From positions 186,001 to 250,000 of the forward strand of contig JAWLHU010000007.1 in assembly GCA_041690255.1 (NCBI GenBank): a stretch of 64,000 bases of DNA, given 5' to 3'. The stretch is from JAWLHU01 sp041690255 (GTDB lineage: Bacteria > Bacillota > Sulfobacillia > Symbiobacteriales > Symbiobacteriaceae). A model generated the notes under the pieces. The model ran no database searches and was not told where the DNA came from. It saw only the letters and a program-made list of their open reading frames with translations. This document shows positions 38,884 to 47,399 of the stretch, piece by piece; within the stretch, counting starts at the first letter, position 1, and the number at the start of each line of letters is the position of its first letter. The position numbers and the translations under genes were made by a program.

Positions 38884-41643
38884 GTGTCTAACAAATCATT
38901 CTCGAGACGGACGTTCCTGAAGGCCGCTGCGGTCACCGGGGCGAGTCTCTCGGTACTCGGTGTTGCGGAGGTTGCCCCAAGGCACGCTGAAGGTAACGAG
39001 CCGGTATCGGAGTATGAGTGGATCCCAAATATCTGCACGATGTGCGTCAACACCTGCGGCATTAAGGTCAAGGTGAAGAAGACGGGCAATCTCACCCGGG
39101 CTGTCAAGATTGAGGGGAATCCTGATCATCCCTACAGCAAGGGGAAGCTCTGTGCCCGAGGCCAGGCCGGCCTTCGCCGGGTCTATGACCCCGAACGTAT
39201 CACCCAGCCCCTGATCCGGGTTGAGGGGTCCAAGCGCGGTGAGTGGAAGTTCCGCCCTGCGACCTGGGAAGAGGCCTACGGCTATATCGCCCAGAAGCTG
39301 CAGGCCGAGCAGATCATGCCCTATGAAATGGCGGCCGCCGGGGGTTGGATCTCCTGCGCTTTCTACCGACCCTACCTCATGTCCTTCGCCTTCGCCATGG
39401 AGATCCCGAACATCCTGGCCACACCCATGCAGCACTGCGTGATGGGTGAGCACCTGGGCCTTGACTCAGCTGTGGGCACCTTCAACGTTCACGATGAGAT
39501 CGTGGCCGACTACGACAAGGCGAAGTACTACATTGCCATGGGCGCGAACGCAGCGGTCGGAGGTATTGCTACGGGCCGGGCTGTCCGTTATGCCGAGGGC
39601 AAGAAGGCGGGCAGCAAGACCGTCGTCCTGGACCCCCGCATGTCGGAGATGGCAGCCAAGGCCGATGAGTGGATTCCGATCAAGCCAGGCACCGACGTCG
39701 CATTCGCCCTGGCCATGATGAACGTGATCCTGCAGAAGAAGCTCTACGACGTGGAGTTCTTGACGAAGCACTCGAACATGCCCTTCCTCGTCACGGAGCA
39801 GGGCGGTATGGTCATGCCACTCATGGAGTCGGGTGGCGCCATGGGCATGCCGAAGGCCTTCTATGTGTACGACGAACTCTCCCAGTCGATCAGGCAGATC
39901 CCTGGCTTCCCGGCCAACAACAACCTGGTCGACATCGAGGGCAACCCGGTCAAGCCGGCCCTGGAGGCCCCCGCAGGCCTGCAGCAGAACGGCGCCGGGG
40001 TCACCACGCTCTTCCAGGTGGTGCTGAAGCAGGCCGCTCAGTACACCCCGGCCTGGGCTGCATCGATCACCGATGTGCCGGCGGAGACCATCGAGCGGAT
40101 CGCCACGGAGTTTGGCTCCACCCGTCCGGCGCTGATCGAGCCGGGCTGGCACGACGCCCGCTATAGCTCGACCACTCAGTTCCGCAAGGTCTCCGCTCTG
40201 ATCCAGGGCCTGGTCGGCGGGATCGATCGGCCTGGCGGGTGGGTCTTCATTGGTGGTGTCCGGGAGGTCATGCACAACTTCCTGGAGATGATGAAGCAGG
40301 GGCAGATGCCCTCCAGCCCGCTCCAGCTCCCGGGCCTCTTCAGTCCCAAGGCCGCCCTGGACATGAAGTTCAACAATCCGCAGGCCTGGTCTCATGGGCG
40401 CCCCTCTGTCAACCAGGCGTGGAATCAGCAGGAGTGGGCGAATGGCCGGGCGGGCGTTGGTTTTAACCTCTACACGGACGTTGGCTACGACGAGGCAATT
40501 AAGGGGGAGCTGTCTTACGACGGCAAGCCCTATCAGTTGAAGGCCTTCTTCCTGAGCCAGACCAACCTCATTCGAGGCTTCTTCGGCTGGAAGGAGATGC
40601 TGACCAATCCGAACGTCAAGCTGGTGGTCTCCATCGAGATCGGCCCGTCTGACAGCATTGCCTACTCCGATGTGATTCTGCCCGATACCGCCTACCTGGA
40701 GAAGTACGACCCATTCTTCGAGGTCGGCATGTCGCACGACCTCGGGTATACCACGCGCATCCCGGTGATTCAGCCGCCAGGTCAGGTCAAGCACACCATC
40801 GACATGTTCTACGAAATGGCTGCGGGGTTCCAGAAGGATCTGTTGACCCCCATGGCCGGCATGTTTGGCTGGAACCCGGCTGAACTGAAGCACGAGGTCG
40901 AGGTGGCCGTCGGGGAAGGAAAGGGCGCAGTCTATGGCATTCAGCAGTACCAGGCGCACACCATTGCCCACCACGCTCACACGACGCCGGAGAAGGTCAT
41001 GGAGTCGATCCGGGCGAAGGGCCTGATCCAGGTCGAACACCGCGATGAGCTGATGGCGAAGTGGTCCATGCCGTACCAGCAGCCACTCTCCACGCCCTCG
41101 GGCCGCTTTGAGTTCTACTCGCTCTTCCTGGCGAACATCGTCCAGCAGACCGGGATTCCGACTCTGGAGGGGAACCCGCTCTTCACCTTCGTGCCGAACG
41201 AGTTCAAGCCGGGCATGAAGCCGGGCGATGCGCTGACCGAGAAGGATGAGTTCTTCTTCACCTACGGGAAGGTACCGACGCAGTCACATGCCGCCACGAT
41301 GAACAACGACCTGCTGACAGCGATCAGCGAGAAGCACAAGGATGCCTACTACGGCGTCTGGCTGAATACCCAGCGGGCTACGGCGTTGGGGATCAGCACG
41401 GGCGACCGGATCGTGCTGACGAACACCACCTCCGGCCAGAAGGCCGAGGGCACCGCCTTTGTGACGGAGATGATCCGCCCCGACACGATCTTCGTACCGG
41501 CTGCCTTTGGCGGTGAGGATCCGAACATGAAGCAGGCTTACGGCAAGGGTACCCCGTTCTCGAACCTGGTCCCGCGGCGGCATGAGCACTCCGTGGGCAA
41601 CTTCCGGGCGTCCGAATTCACCGTGAAGATCGCCAAGGCGTAA
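38884..41643 (+). CDS. Molybdopterin oxidoreductase catalytic subunit (PhsA/PsrA/TtrA-like)
   Basis: A 919-residue exported DMSO-reductase-family enzyme. The Tat signal is SRRTFLKAAAVTGASLSVLG. The 4Fe-4S site is CTMCVNTCGIKVKV...LCARGQAGL. The likely Mo ligand is the cysteine in TPMQHCVMGEHLGLD. The C-terminus has the molydopterin-binding barrel. This pattern suits the thiosulfate/polysulfide/tetrathionate/arsenate reductase branch; the oxidant cannot be chosen from sequence. The start is GTG 38884, eight bases after GGGGAGG. There is no in-frame TGA, so selenocysteine is not used. FeS, cytochrome b and TorD genes follow. Confidence 0.85.
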   Translation: MSNKSFSRRTFLKAAAVTGASLSVLGVAEVAPRHAEGNEPVSEYEWIPNICTMCVNTCGIKVKVKKTGNLTRAVKIEGNPDHPYSKGKLCARGQAGLRRVYDPERITQPLIRVEGSKRGEWKFRPATWEEAYGYIAQKLQAEQIMPYEMAAAGGWISCAFYRPYLMSFAFAMEIPNILATPMQHCVMGEHLGLDSAVGTFNVHDEIVADYDKAKYYIAMGANAAVGGIATGRAVRYAEGKKAGSKTVVLDPRMSEMAAKADEWIPIKPGTDVAFALAMMNVILQKKLYDVEFLTKHSNMPFLVTEQGGMVMPLMESGGAMGMPKAFYVYDELSQSIRQIPGFPANNNLVDIEGNPVKPALEAPAGLQQNGAGVTTLFQVVLKQAAQYTPAWAASITDVPAETIERIATEFGSTRPALIEPGWHDARYSSTTQFRKVSALIQGLVGGIDRPGGWVFIGGVREVMHNFLEMMKQGQMPSSPLQLPGLFSPKAALDMKFNNPQAWSHGRPSVNQAWNQQEWANGRAGVGFNLYTDVGYDEAIKGELSYDGKPYQLKAFFLSQTNLIRGFFGWKEMLTNPNVKLVVSIEIGPSDSIAYSDVILPDTAYLEKYDPFFEVGMSHDLGYTTRIPVIQPPGQVKHTIDMFYEMAAGFQKDLLTPMAGMFGWNPAELKHEVEVAVGEGKGAVYGIQQYQAHTIAHHAHTTPEKVMESIRAKGLIQVEHRDELMAKWSMPYQQPLSTPSGRFEFYSLFLANIVQQTGIPTLEGNPLFTFVPNEFKPGMKPGDALTEKDEFFFTYGKVPTQSHAATMNNDLLTAISEKHKDAYYGVWLNTQRATALGISTGDRIVLTNTTSGQKAEGTAFVTEMIRPDTIFVPAAFGGEDPNMKQAYGKGTPFSNLVPRRHEHSVGNFRASEFTVKIAKA

Positions 41644-41656
41644 GGAGGTGGCAGAG

Positions 41657-42436
41657 ATGACCAAGCGTTACGGAATGGTGATCGACCTGTCCACCTGCGT
41701 CGGGTGCCAGGCCTGCGTTGCATCCTGCACGACCCAGAACCAGACCCCGTATTGGGACGGGAAGTTCCGCACCCGAGTAGACGATATCGTCACGGGCTCC
41801 TTCCCCGATCTCTCCCGGACCTTCGTCTCCCAGTTGTGCAACCACTGCGAGGACGCTCCCTGCGTCCAGGTTTGCCCGACGGGCGCGACCTACCAGACCG
41901 AGGAGGGTGTGGTGCTGGTCGACCAGGAGCAGTGCGTTTCCTGCCAGGCCTGCGTGGCTGCCTGCCAGTACGGTGCCCGCTATGTCTACACCCCCGAAGA
42001 TGTGGTGCAGGCCAAGTCGGTCTACGGCGAGGGGAACAAGCACAGCGTGGCCCATGTGGACAAGTGCACCCTCTGCTATGACCGGGTGACCGGCGAGGGA
42101 ATGGAGCCGGCCTGCGTGACGACCTGCCCGGGCCAGGCCCGCATTTTCGGGGACTGGAACGATCCTGAGTCCAAGGTGAACAAGGCGCTGGAAGCGGCCG
42201 GTGACCGGGCGCATCGGGCTCCCGGCAGCGCGATCGCCTACATTCTCCCGGCTCCCTCTCAGAAGGAGCTGCCACCCCCTGACCCGGTGGATCCGCTCTG
42301 GGTTTCGGGCTGGAAGGGGTACGTGCAGCCTGCCGCAAAGGCCGCCCTGGGTGCAGCGGTGGGTGTTCTGGCGGTAGCTACGGCGGTAAACCTCTCGCAG
42401 AAGAAGGCAGGGGAGGGTGATCATGATGACGAGTAA
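41657..42436 (+). CDS. 4Fe-4S electron transfer subunit with C-terminal anchor
   Basis: A 259-residue protein with four cysteine clusters: CVGCQACVASC, CNHCEDAPCVQVC, CVSCQACVAAC and CTLC...CVTTC. A C-terminal membrane helix (about residues 225-245) follows, as in formate dehydrogenase beta-type subunits. It links the molybdoenzyme to the cytochrome b. Start ATG 41657 is eight bases after AAGGAGG. Its end overlaps the cytochrome b gene. Confidence 0.92.
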   Translation: MTKRYGMVIDLSTCVGCQACVASCTTQNQTPYWDGKFRTRVDDIVTGSFPDLSRTFVSQLCNHCEDAPCVQVCPTGATYQTEEGVVLVDQEQCVSCQACVAACQYGARYVYTPEDVVQAKSVYGEGNKHSVAHVDKCTLCYDRVTGEGMEPACVTTCPGQARIFGDWNDPESKVNKALEAAGDRAHRAPGSAIAYILPAPSQKELPPPDPVDPLWVSGWKGYVQPAAKAALGAAVGVLAVATAVNLSQKKAGEGDHDDE

Positions 42437-43100
42437 GCCGAAGGGCAAGGTCTTCCGCTTTGGTCTGGGGTACCGGCTGGCGCATTGGAACAACGCCATC
42501 TTCTTCCTGCTCCTGCTCCTCTCCGGCCTGATGTTCGTCTTCAAGGGCGTCTCGGGCCTCCTGGGGGAGGCGGGGGTGGTCTGGGCGGACCGCATTCACC
42601 GGGCGGCGGCCTGGCCATACACCTTCCTGACGATTCCCCTGCTGGCCTTCATGGCCGGCAAGGAGACCAAGGAATGGCTGAAGCATGTCTTCACCTGGAC
42701 GAAAGATGATATCGCCTTCGTGGCTGCGTTCCCAAAGGCACTCTTCAACCGGAACTACCCGCTGCCGGCGCAGGACAAGTTCAACGGCGGCGAGAAGATC
42801 AACTCCATGCTGACGATCTTCGGGACCGTGGTCATGATCGTGACCGGCTGGACCATGGCGCTTTCGCAGTACCTCGGCCCCCAGGTTATGGCCTGGGCGC
42901 TGCCAATCCACGACGTGACCGCCATTCTGCTGGGGGCCGTCATCATGGGCCACATGTGGCTCTCCCTGGTGCACCCCGACAACAAGGCCGCCATGCCTGG
43001 CATGGTGAACGGCTATGTGGATGAGCACTTCGCAAAGCATCACTACGCCAAATGGTACAAGGCGATGAAGGATGAGCGGTCCGCGGAGGCGGCTGACTAA
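42423..43100 (+). CDS. Cytochrome b membrane subunit (FdnI/PhsC-like)
   Basis: A 225-residue b-type cytochrome with four helices. Histidines in YRLAHWNN, DRIHRAAAW, LPIHDVTA and IMGHMWLS are suitable axial ligands for two hemes. It oxidises menaquinol and feeds the FeS subunit. GGGGAGGGTG precedes ATG 42423 and the start overlaps the upstream gene by 14 bases. It belongs to the same broad family as the cytochrome b at 17032 but differs in length and C-terminus. Confidence 0.88.
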   Translation: MMTSKPKGKVFRFGLGYRLAHWNNAIFFLLLLLSGLMFVFKGVSGLLGEAGVVWADRIHRAAAWPYTFLTIPLLAFMAGKETKEWLKHVFTWTKDDIAFVAAFPKALFNRNYPLPAQDKFNGGEKINSMLTIFGTVVMIVTGWTMALSQYLGPQVMAWALPIHDVTAILLGAVIMGHMWLSLVHPDNKAAMPGMVNGYVDEHFAKHHYAKWYKAMKDERSAEAAD

Positions 43101-43120
43101 CCACGACGGGGGGGATTCCC

Positions 43121-43744
43121 GTGACGATGACGCTTGATCCCATTGCACCGGCCCAGTCTATCCTCTACCGCTTTCTGGCTGAGGGGTTCAGCCTGCCCAC
43201 CGCCGAGCGTCTGGCCTACCTGGCCGAGATGACGGAGACCGTTCGGGCGGCGTGCGAGGAGATGGTGGAGTCGGGGGAGGCTGCCGCTCTGCCCGACCTG
43301 GACCGGATGGAGCAGGCGGTCCGTGAGGCTGTCCGGTCTGATCTGGGGGAGCTTCAGGCCGAGTACACCCGGCTTTACGTGACGGGAATCCCTGTGACCC
43401 CTTGCCGGCTGCTCGAGTCCGTTCAACGGGAAGGGGCGCTGGTGGGAGAGGCTGCTGACCAGGTAACCGGAGCCTACCGGGAGTTTGGCCTGGAGGCGCA
43501 GGAGAGGGAGCCGGATCACCTGGTGACCGAGTTGGAGTTCCTGGTCTACCTGACCGGCACGCCGGTGGCGGAGGGGGATGAGGCCGAGCGGTATGCCCGG
43601 GCCCACACCCGGTTCTTGCAGGAACACCTTCTCCAATGGGCACCAGCGATCGAGAGGCGCACCCGAGAGTCCACCGAGGAACCACTCTTCCTCTCCCTTG
43701 CCACATTACTTGGCTGGGTCGCAACCGCCGGGTCGGCGCGGTAG
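43121..43744 (+). CDS. TorD/DmsD-family molybdoenzyme chaperone
   Basis: A 207-residue all-helical protein of the TorD superfamily with the typical EYTRLYVTG and PDHLVTELEFLVYL segments. Such chaperones bind the Tat signal of the partner catalytic subunit and assist Mo-cofactor insertion before export. Here the partner is the enzyme at 38884 and possibly also the NapA-like enzyme. The start is GTG 43121, 20 bases after the cytochrome b gene. It ends the operon. Confidence 0.9.
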   Translation: MTMTLDPIAPAQSILYRFLAEGFSLPTAERLAYLAEMTETVRAACEEMVESGEAAALPDLDRMEQAVREAVRSDLGELQAEYTRLYVTGIPVTPCRLLESVQREGALVGEAADQVTGAYREFGLEAQEREPDHLVTELEFLVYLTGTPVAEGDEAERYARAHTRFLQEHLLQWAPAIERRTRESTEEPLFLSLATLLGWVATAGSAR

Positions 43745-43797
43745 TGTGGATTGGCACCACCACTCCTTGCCCAAGGAATTTCGCTCTTTGGAGTCGA

Positions 43798-43814
43798 ACA
43801 CTTGCGGCAAGTGT
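43798..43814. promoter_or_regulatory. Palindrome upstream of the zinc peptidase gene
   Basis: ACACTTGC-G-GCAAGTGT is a perfect dyad 17 bases before the peptidase start. It has no T-tract, so an operator or an mRNA hairpin is more likely than a terminator. Confidence 0.35.
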
Positions 43815-43831
43815 GAAAGGTGGTAGGTGCC

Positions 43832-44935
43832 ATGGGACGGCGGTTGCGGATTGCGGCAGGGCTCCTCTTGCTTCTCGCCGAGGTGGTCATTCTGGCCCTT
43901 CAGCCCGTTCAGGGGCCAGGTGATACCACTGCCATCGCGGCTGGCGAGGTCCGCACCATGGCCACCGGGGTACACCAGGACAGGCATACGACGACATTTA
44001 CCCTGAAGGGGCATCCACCCGATGCAGTGCCGACGTTGACCGTGCATGACGGGGAGAAGGACCTGAGTCGCTGGCTGCTGGTGGCCGAGCACGCCGGCGA
44101 TGAAACGAGCCAGCGACTCTCCTACATGGGGGTGGAGATGTATCCGGCCCGGCTTCTGACCTTTGCCTGGCAGGTAGGTGAGGAGCAGGTGACCGGGGAG
44201 TACCTATACATTCACCCGAACTTCTCGTTTGCATGGCAGATGGAGCAGCGGGGCCCTTTCGTCTTCTACCACACCGGAACCCTGAACGATGACTTTGCCG
44301 CGGAGTGGACAGCGGTCTACCACTGGCTTGGTGCAGAGTTAGAGATGGAGCCCGTCGAGCGGGTGATCTACCTCCTGCCCGATCAGGGCTCCCTCACGCG
44401 AGCACTCGGGAGCGATCCGTTGATCACGAACGTGGCCGGGCTCTGGGTTAACCGCCTGGAGGCGATCCTCACCTCGACCAGCTTCTCGCCGGCCGCCCTG
44501 CGGGTGATCATGGCCCATGAGTTTGTCCATGCCTACCTGGCGAACGACAACCCGCCCTGGTGGGAGGAGGGCATTGCCCGCTGGTTCGAGTTGCGCTACC
44601 TTGCTCGGTTCGGGCCGCTTCGCTTCTCGGCGGAGGGGCTTCGAGTCTTTGAGGGCCTGGAGCAGGAGATGGCGGAGCAGCCGGTCTATCTCATGCGGAT
44701 CAACCATAGCCAGAAATCGCCGCTCGACCCATACACGGTTGGGTACAGCTTCTGTTCTTTCGTGGAGTCCCGCTGGGGAGAGGAGCGGCTGACTCGCCTG
44801 GCGGCGACGGCTGCCCGGAAGCCTCTGCGAGAGGCTGTGGTCGAGGTCTTGGAGCAGAGCCTCGATGAGGTTGAGGTTGCCTGGCAGGAGTATGTGCGGA
44901 GTGGTGCGATGCTGGAAGGGTTGACGGGTCAATAA
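43832..44935 (+). CDS. Exported zinc metallopeptidase (peptidase MA-like)
   Basis: A 367-residue protein with an N-terminal signal or anchor helix (about 6-25). The gluzincin-type motif is AHEFVHAYL (HEFVH, about residue 230), followed downstream by WWEEGIARWFE, whose glutamate is the third zinc ligand. This is the arrangement of the peptidase MA-like superfamily. The N-terminal half is a beta-rich extracytoplasmic domain. The substrate is unknown. ATG 43832 follows AAAGGTGG. It is a single gene. Confidence 0.8.
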   Translation: MGRRLRIAAGLLLLLAEVVILALQPVQGPGDTTAIAAGEVRTMATGVHQDRHTTTFTLKGHPPDAVPTLTVHDGEKDLSRWLLVAEHAGDETSQRLSYMGVEMYPARLLTFAWQVGEEQVTGEYLYIHPNFSFAWQMEQRGPFVFYHTGTLNDDFAAEWTAVYHWLGAELEMEPVERVIYLLPDQGSLTRALGSDPLITNVAGLWVNRLEAILTSTSFSPAALRVIMAHEFVHAYLANDNPPWWEEGIARWFELRYLARFGPLRFSAEGLRVFEGLEQEMAEQPVYLMRINHSQKSPLDPYTVGYSFCSFVESRWGEERLTRLAATAARKPLREAVVEVLEQSLDEVEVAWQEYVRSGAMLEGLTGQ

Positions 44936-44956
44936 GTGAGACGGGCTGCATGAGTG

Positions 44957-44984
44957 AAGCCGTCCCAGATGGGGGACGGCTTTG
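44957..44984. terminator. Terminator between convergent genes
   Basis: AAGCCGTCCC (44957-44966) pairs with GGGACGGCTT (44973-44982), followed by TG and TT. Confidence 0.75.
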
Positions 44985-44988
44985 TTCA

Positions 44989-45669
44989 CTAGAGGGAGTA
45001 CTGGCGCTTCATAATCTCGACCCATGCATCGAAATCGTCCTGGGCGTGTGGTTGCACCACGACCCTGTACCAGCGGTCGCTCTCGGCATGGTGTAGGAAG
45101 ATCGCCTGGTCGCCAGTCCCGAAGGTGGCGACAAGGCCACGAACGGGGATCTCCACGGCGCCAACCTTGATCAGGGGAACCGGATCGCGCAGTTGAAGCA
45201 TGGCCCAGTTCGTGTCAGCCTTTGCATCCCAGTCCGTTTGGAGGCCGTATTTGGAGCTGTAGTAGCTGATTCCCGAGAGCGCCATGCGCACAGCGGGCTG
45301 TTCCAGCGGGGCGATCTCTTCGGGTGCTGTTGAGGCCGTTGCCAGGCGGGTGTTGAGCATGGTGAACACCTGCGGAATGCCGAGTACGGGTGCCGATATC
45401 GGCTCAATCTGTGAGAATGCGGACCACTCAGGGAGGGCAAATACGCCAACTGCGGCTGGTGCAAGGTCTGTCGGGAAGATTGCGGAAGGGGTGGGCTTCT
45501 CCTTGCCGGGTTCGACCGCAGGCTCCTTGGACGGCTCCGTTGTAGGTGACTGGGCCGGTTGTTGGGCCGGTGGTGAGACTGGGTCAGTCCTGGCTGGCTG
45601 GGAGCACCCGGTTATCAGCATCGTCATAAGGAGTGCCAGAGGGAGCAGGGCGGTCCAGTGGCGTTTCAT
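44989..45669 (-). CDS. Hypothetical lipoprotein
   Basis: A 226-residue protein with a lipoprotein signal (MKRHWTALLPLALLMTMLITGC, lipobox LITGC) and a Pro/Glu/Gln-rich linker (about residues 27-65). A globular domain of unknown family follows, with strands such as VRGLVATFGTGDQAIFLHH and WYRVVVQPHAQDDFDAWV. Start ATG 45669 follows GGAGG. It probably faces the wall. No function is recognised. Confidence 0.75.
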   Translation of the reverse strand: MKRHWTALLPLALLMTMLITGCSQPARTDPVSPPAQQPAQSPTTEPSKEPAVEPGKEKPTPSAIFPTDLAPAAVGVFALPEWSAFSQIEPISAPVLGIPQVFTMLNTRLATASTAPEEIAPLEQPAVRMALSGISYYSSKYGLQTDWDAKADTNWAMLQLRDPVPLIKVGAVEIPVRGLVATFGTGDQAIFLHHAESDRWYRVVVQPHAQDDFDAWVEIMKRQYSL

Positions 45670-45746
45670 ATCGCAATCCTCCGAAGTGTCTTTCCTGTAG
45701 TAGGACGATGTGCCTCGATCTCCGGTTTCCTGCCATGCGCGCGAAG

Positions 45747-45774
45747 AACCCCCGACCATGTTCGGTCAGGGGTT
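45747..45774 (-). terminator. Terminator of the gamma-like gene
   Basis: AACCCC and GGGGTT with an inner GACC/GGTC pairing form a stem just downstream of the minus-strand gene ending at 45789. Confidence 0.6.
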
Positions 45775-45788
45775 AGGTAGGCTTGTGC

Positions 45789-46316
45789 TTACGGCATGGT
45801 GCGGTGTGTGCCCTGCACTTGCTGTGCCTGGACGTAGCCCTGGTCAAAGGCCCGAAGAGCTGCCCGGGCACCGTAGGCGAACTCCCGGTCGTAACTGGCC
45901 CAGATTGCGGCGCTGAGCACATCGGGGTCGATCCATGAAGCGGCACGAGCCGCCCCGCCCAGCAGAGCTGTGACCGGGTCCGCTCCCTGATCGAAGGCGA
46001 TACCGGAGGCATCTACCGCAACAAGGCCGGCCGGTCGACCGTTCAGCCGCTCCAGCAAGTACCGGGCCGGGCGGGCGCTGCAGACCACGACCGTCGAGTC
46101 CTGGTCCAGGTGGGCCCGCACGATGGGTTGGTCGATCAACGACTCCTCCATCAGGAGAAAGCACTGCTCGTCTACATCGTCGGGGCTGGAGACCGTGACT
46201 GCTTCCTCCGTACAGGTGCAGGCGTACCCTTGTCGGGCCAAGCAATCCGCCAGAATCGAGGCCGCCAGATGTGCCTCTACGCCCCGTGCATCGTCCACAA
46301 AGAAGAACTGCCGCAT
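45789..46316 (-). CDS. 2-oxoacid:acceptor oxidoreductase gamma-subunit-like protein
   Basis: A 175-residue protein. The C-terminal part reads like the gamma domain of pyruvate/2-oxoacid ferredoxin oxidoreductases: LVAVDASGIAFDQGADPVTALLGGAARA...ISW-type helix, then ending in YGARAALRAFDQGYV. The N-terminal part (RQFFFVDDARGVEAHLAASILADCLARQGY) fits the same fold. The alpha and beta subunits are absent from the window. The start ATG 46316 has GGGGG at eight bases; a longer open frame to 46541 has no support. It is divergent from the 2Fe-2S ferredoxin gene. Confidence 0.65.
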   Translation of the reverse strand: MRQFFFVDDARGVEAHLAASILADCLARQGYACTCTEEAVTVSSPDDVDEQCFLLMEESLIDQPIVRAHLDQDSTVVVCSARPARYLLERLNGRPAGLVAVDASGIAFDQGADPVTALLGGAARAASWIDPDVLSAAIWASYDREFAYGARAALRAFDQGYVQAQQVQGTHRTMP

Positions 46317-46599
46317 GGTGAACGCCCCCATAGTCCATGGTCCTCTCACCTTCCATGGTACGGGGTGACTCTTGCGCTGTCCCTGGCTCTGCGGCGAATC
46401 GTTCACTGGAGTTGGTGAGGCGCAGGTCGGTGGGAATCTCAGGGGCGGTCTACCGTTCACCGGCGCCGAGGCGCCCTTCATCGGTGATTTATGCGATCTT
46501 TTGAATCCACACGTTGCGAAAGGCGGGTGATCAGCGTCCAAAGTCTGGGGCTACCCCCACGACGAGACTGATCCCATGGATCGTTGGAGGTGTCTTCGC

Positions 46600-46920
46600 G
46601 TGCCGAGAGTTGAAGTCGAGGGCCGTGGAACTCACGAGGTGCCCGCTGGTACGAAGCTGGTGTTGGCAATGGAAGATAACGGGGTGGACGTCCTTCACCG
46701 CTGTGGCGGGAACGCCCGCTGCACAACCTGCAGGGTAGAGATTCTGGAGGGCGACGCTCCGCCTATGAGCGACGCCGAGAAGGCCAAGCTGGAGGAGAAG
46801 GGGTTCCTGAGTCAGTTCCGCCTCTCCTGTCAGATTCGGGTGGAGGGGGATCTGAAGGTTCGCCCGGCCATGACCGTAGCCACCTCGGGGATGGACGCCG
46901 GCCCCAGGCCGGCTGAGTAA
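46600..46920 (+). CDS. 2Fe-2S ferredoxin
   Basis: A 106-residue plant-type ferredoxin-fold protein. Cysteine ligands lie in HRCGGNARCTTCRVE (three Cys) and a fourth in RLSCQIRVEGD, about 37 residues later, the adrenodoxin/XylA-like spacing. The start is GTG 46600, seven bases after GGAGGTG; an in-frame ATG at 46576 lacks a binding site. It is an electron carrier of unknown partner; the divergent gamma-like gene suggests 2-oxoacid metabolism. Confidence 0.88.
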   Translation: MPRVEVEGRGTHEVPAGTKLVLAMEDNGVDVLHRCGGNARCTTCRVEILEGDAPPMSDAEKAKLEEKGFLSQFRLSCQIRVEGDLKVRPAMTVATSGMDAGPRPAE

Positions 46921-46926
46921 GCGGAA

Positions 46927-46956
46927 GCCCGCCCGATGAGGATCTCTCGGGCGGGC
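46927..46956. terminator. Bidirectional terminator
   Basis: GCCCGCCCGA (46927-46936) pairs exactly with TCGGGCGGGC (46947-46956) between convergent genes. Confidence 0.7.
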
Positions 46957-46965
46957 ATTCGATTG

Positions 46966-47307
46966 TCAGGCCGCGGGCACCAGAGCCGGAGCCGTCGCCT
47001 CCTCGATCCGGGTCTCCCAGACCTGGCCGCAGAGGCGGTAGGTGAGCTCGCGGACAACCCGGTGGAATGCGTTGGGGCAGAGTGGCTCCTCCGCCTCGGA
47101 TTCATCGATCGTGGCGATCAGCGTCTCCCCCTCGAGACGGAGGTCCAGGAGGGCAATGCCAACCGGCTCCATGCGGTCAGCCAGTTCACTTCCGATCACG
47201 CCGAGCAGTGGCAGGGCCGGACTGCAGGCGAACCCCTGATTTACCTGAAGTGTAGCGCCGTTCTCCTGAGCGAGCACCTGTGCGACCGCGGTCATGACAT
47301 CCATCAT
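46966..47307 (-). CDS. Hypothetical protein
   Basis: A 113-residue acidic protein from ATG 47307, seven bases after GGGAGGG. It appears to be a small alpha/beta protein (strands GATLQVNQGFAC, VGIALLDLRLEGETLIATI, then helix NAFHRVVRELTYRL). No membrane helix, signal or known family is recognised. An open frame extends to 47937 but runs antisense to the ImmA gene and is rejected. Confidence 0.6.
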   Translation of the reverse strand: MMDVMTAVAQVLAQENGATLQVNQGFACSPALPLLGVIGSELADRMEPVGIALLDLRLEGETLIATIDESEAEEPLCPNAFHRVVRELTYRLCGQVWETRIEEATAPALVPAA

Positions 47308-47347
47308 GTCAAAGCCCTCCCTTCGTTCCTTACACCTACCTAGTCGA

Positions 47348-47388
47348 ACGCCCCGCGGGTTTCTCCTCGCGGGGCGTCCACTTTTTTT
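47348..47388 (+). terminator. Strong terminator with no obvious plus-strand gene
   Basis: ACGCCCCGCG (47348-47357) pairs exactly with CGCGGGGCGT (47368-47377), followed by CCACTTTTTTT on the plus strand. Flanking genes are both on the minus strand, for which the T-tract is on the wrong side. Confidence 0.7.
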
Positions 47389-47399
47389 GACGAGAATTC

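Noticed and set aside
46317..46599. A riboswitch in the gap between the gamma-like and ferredoxin genes
   Set aside because: I compared both strands by eye with cobalamin and TPP consensus elements and found no convincing match.
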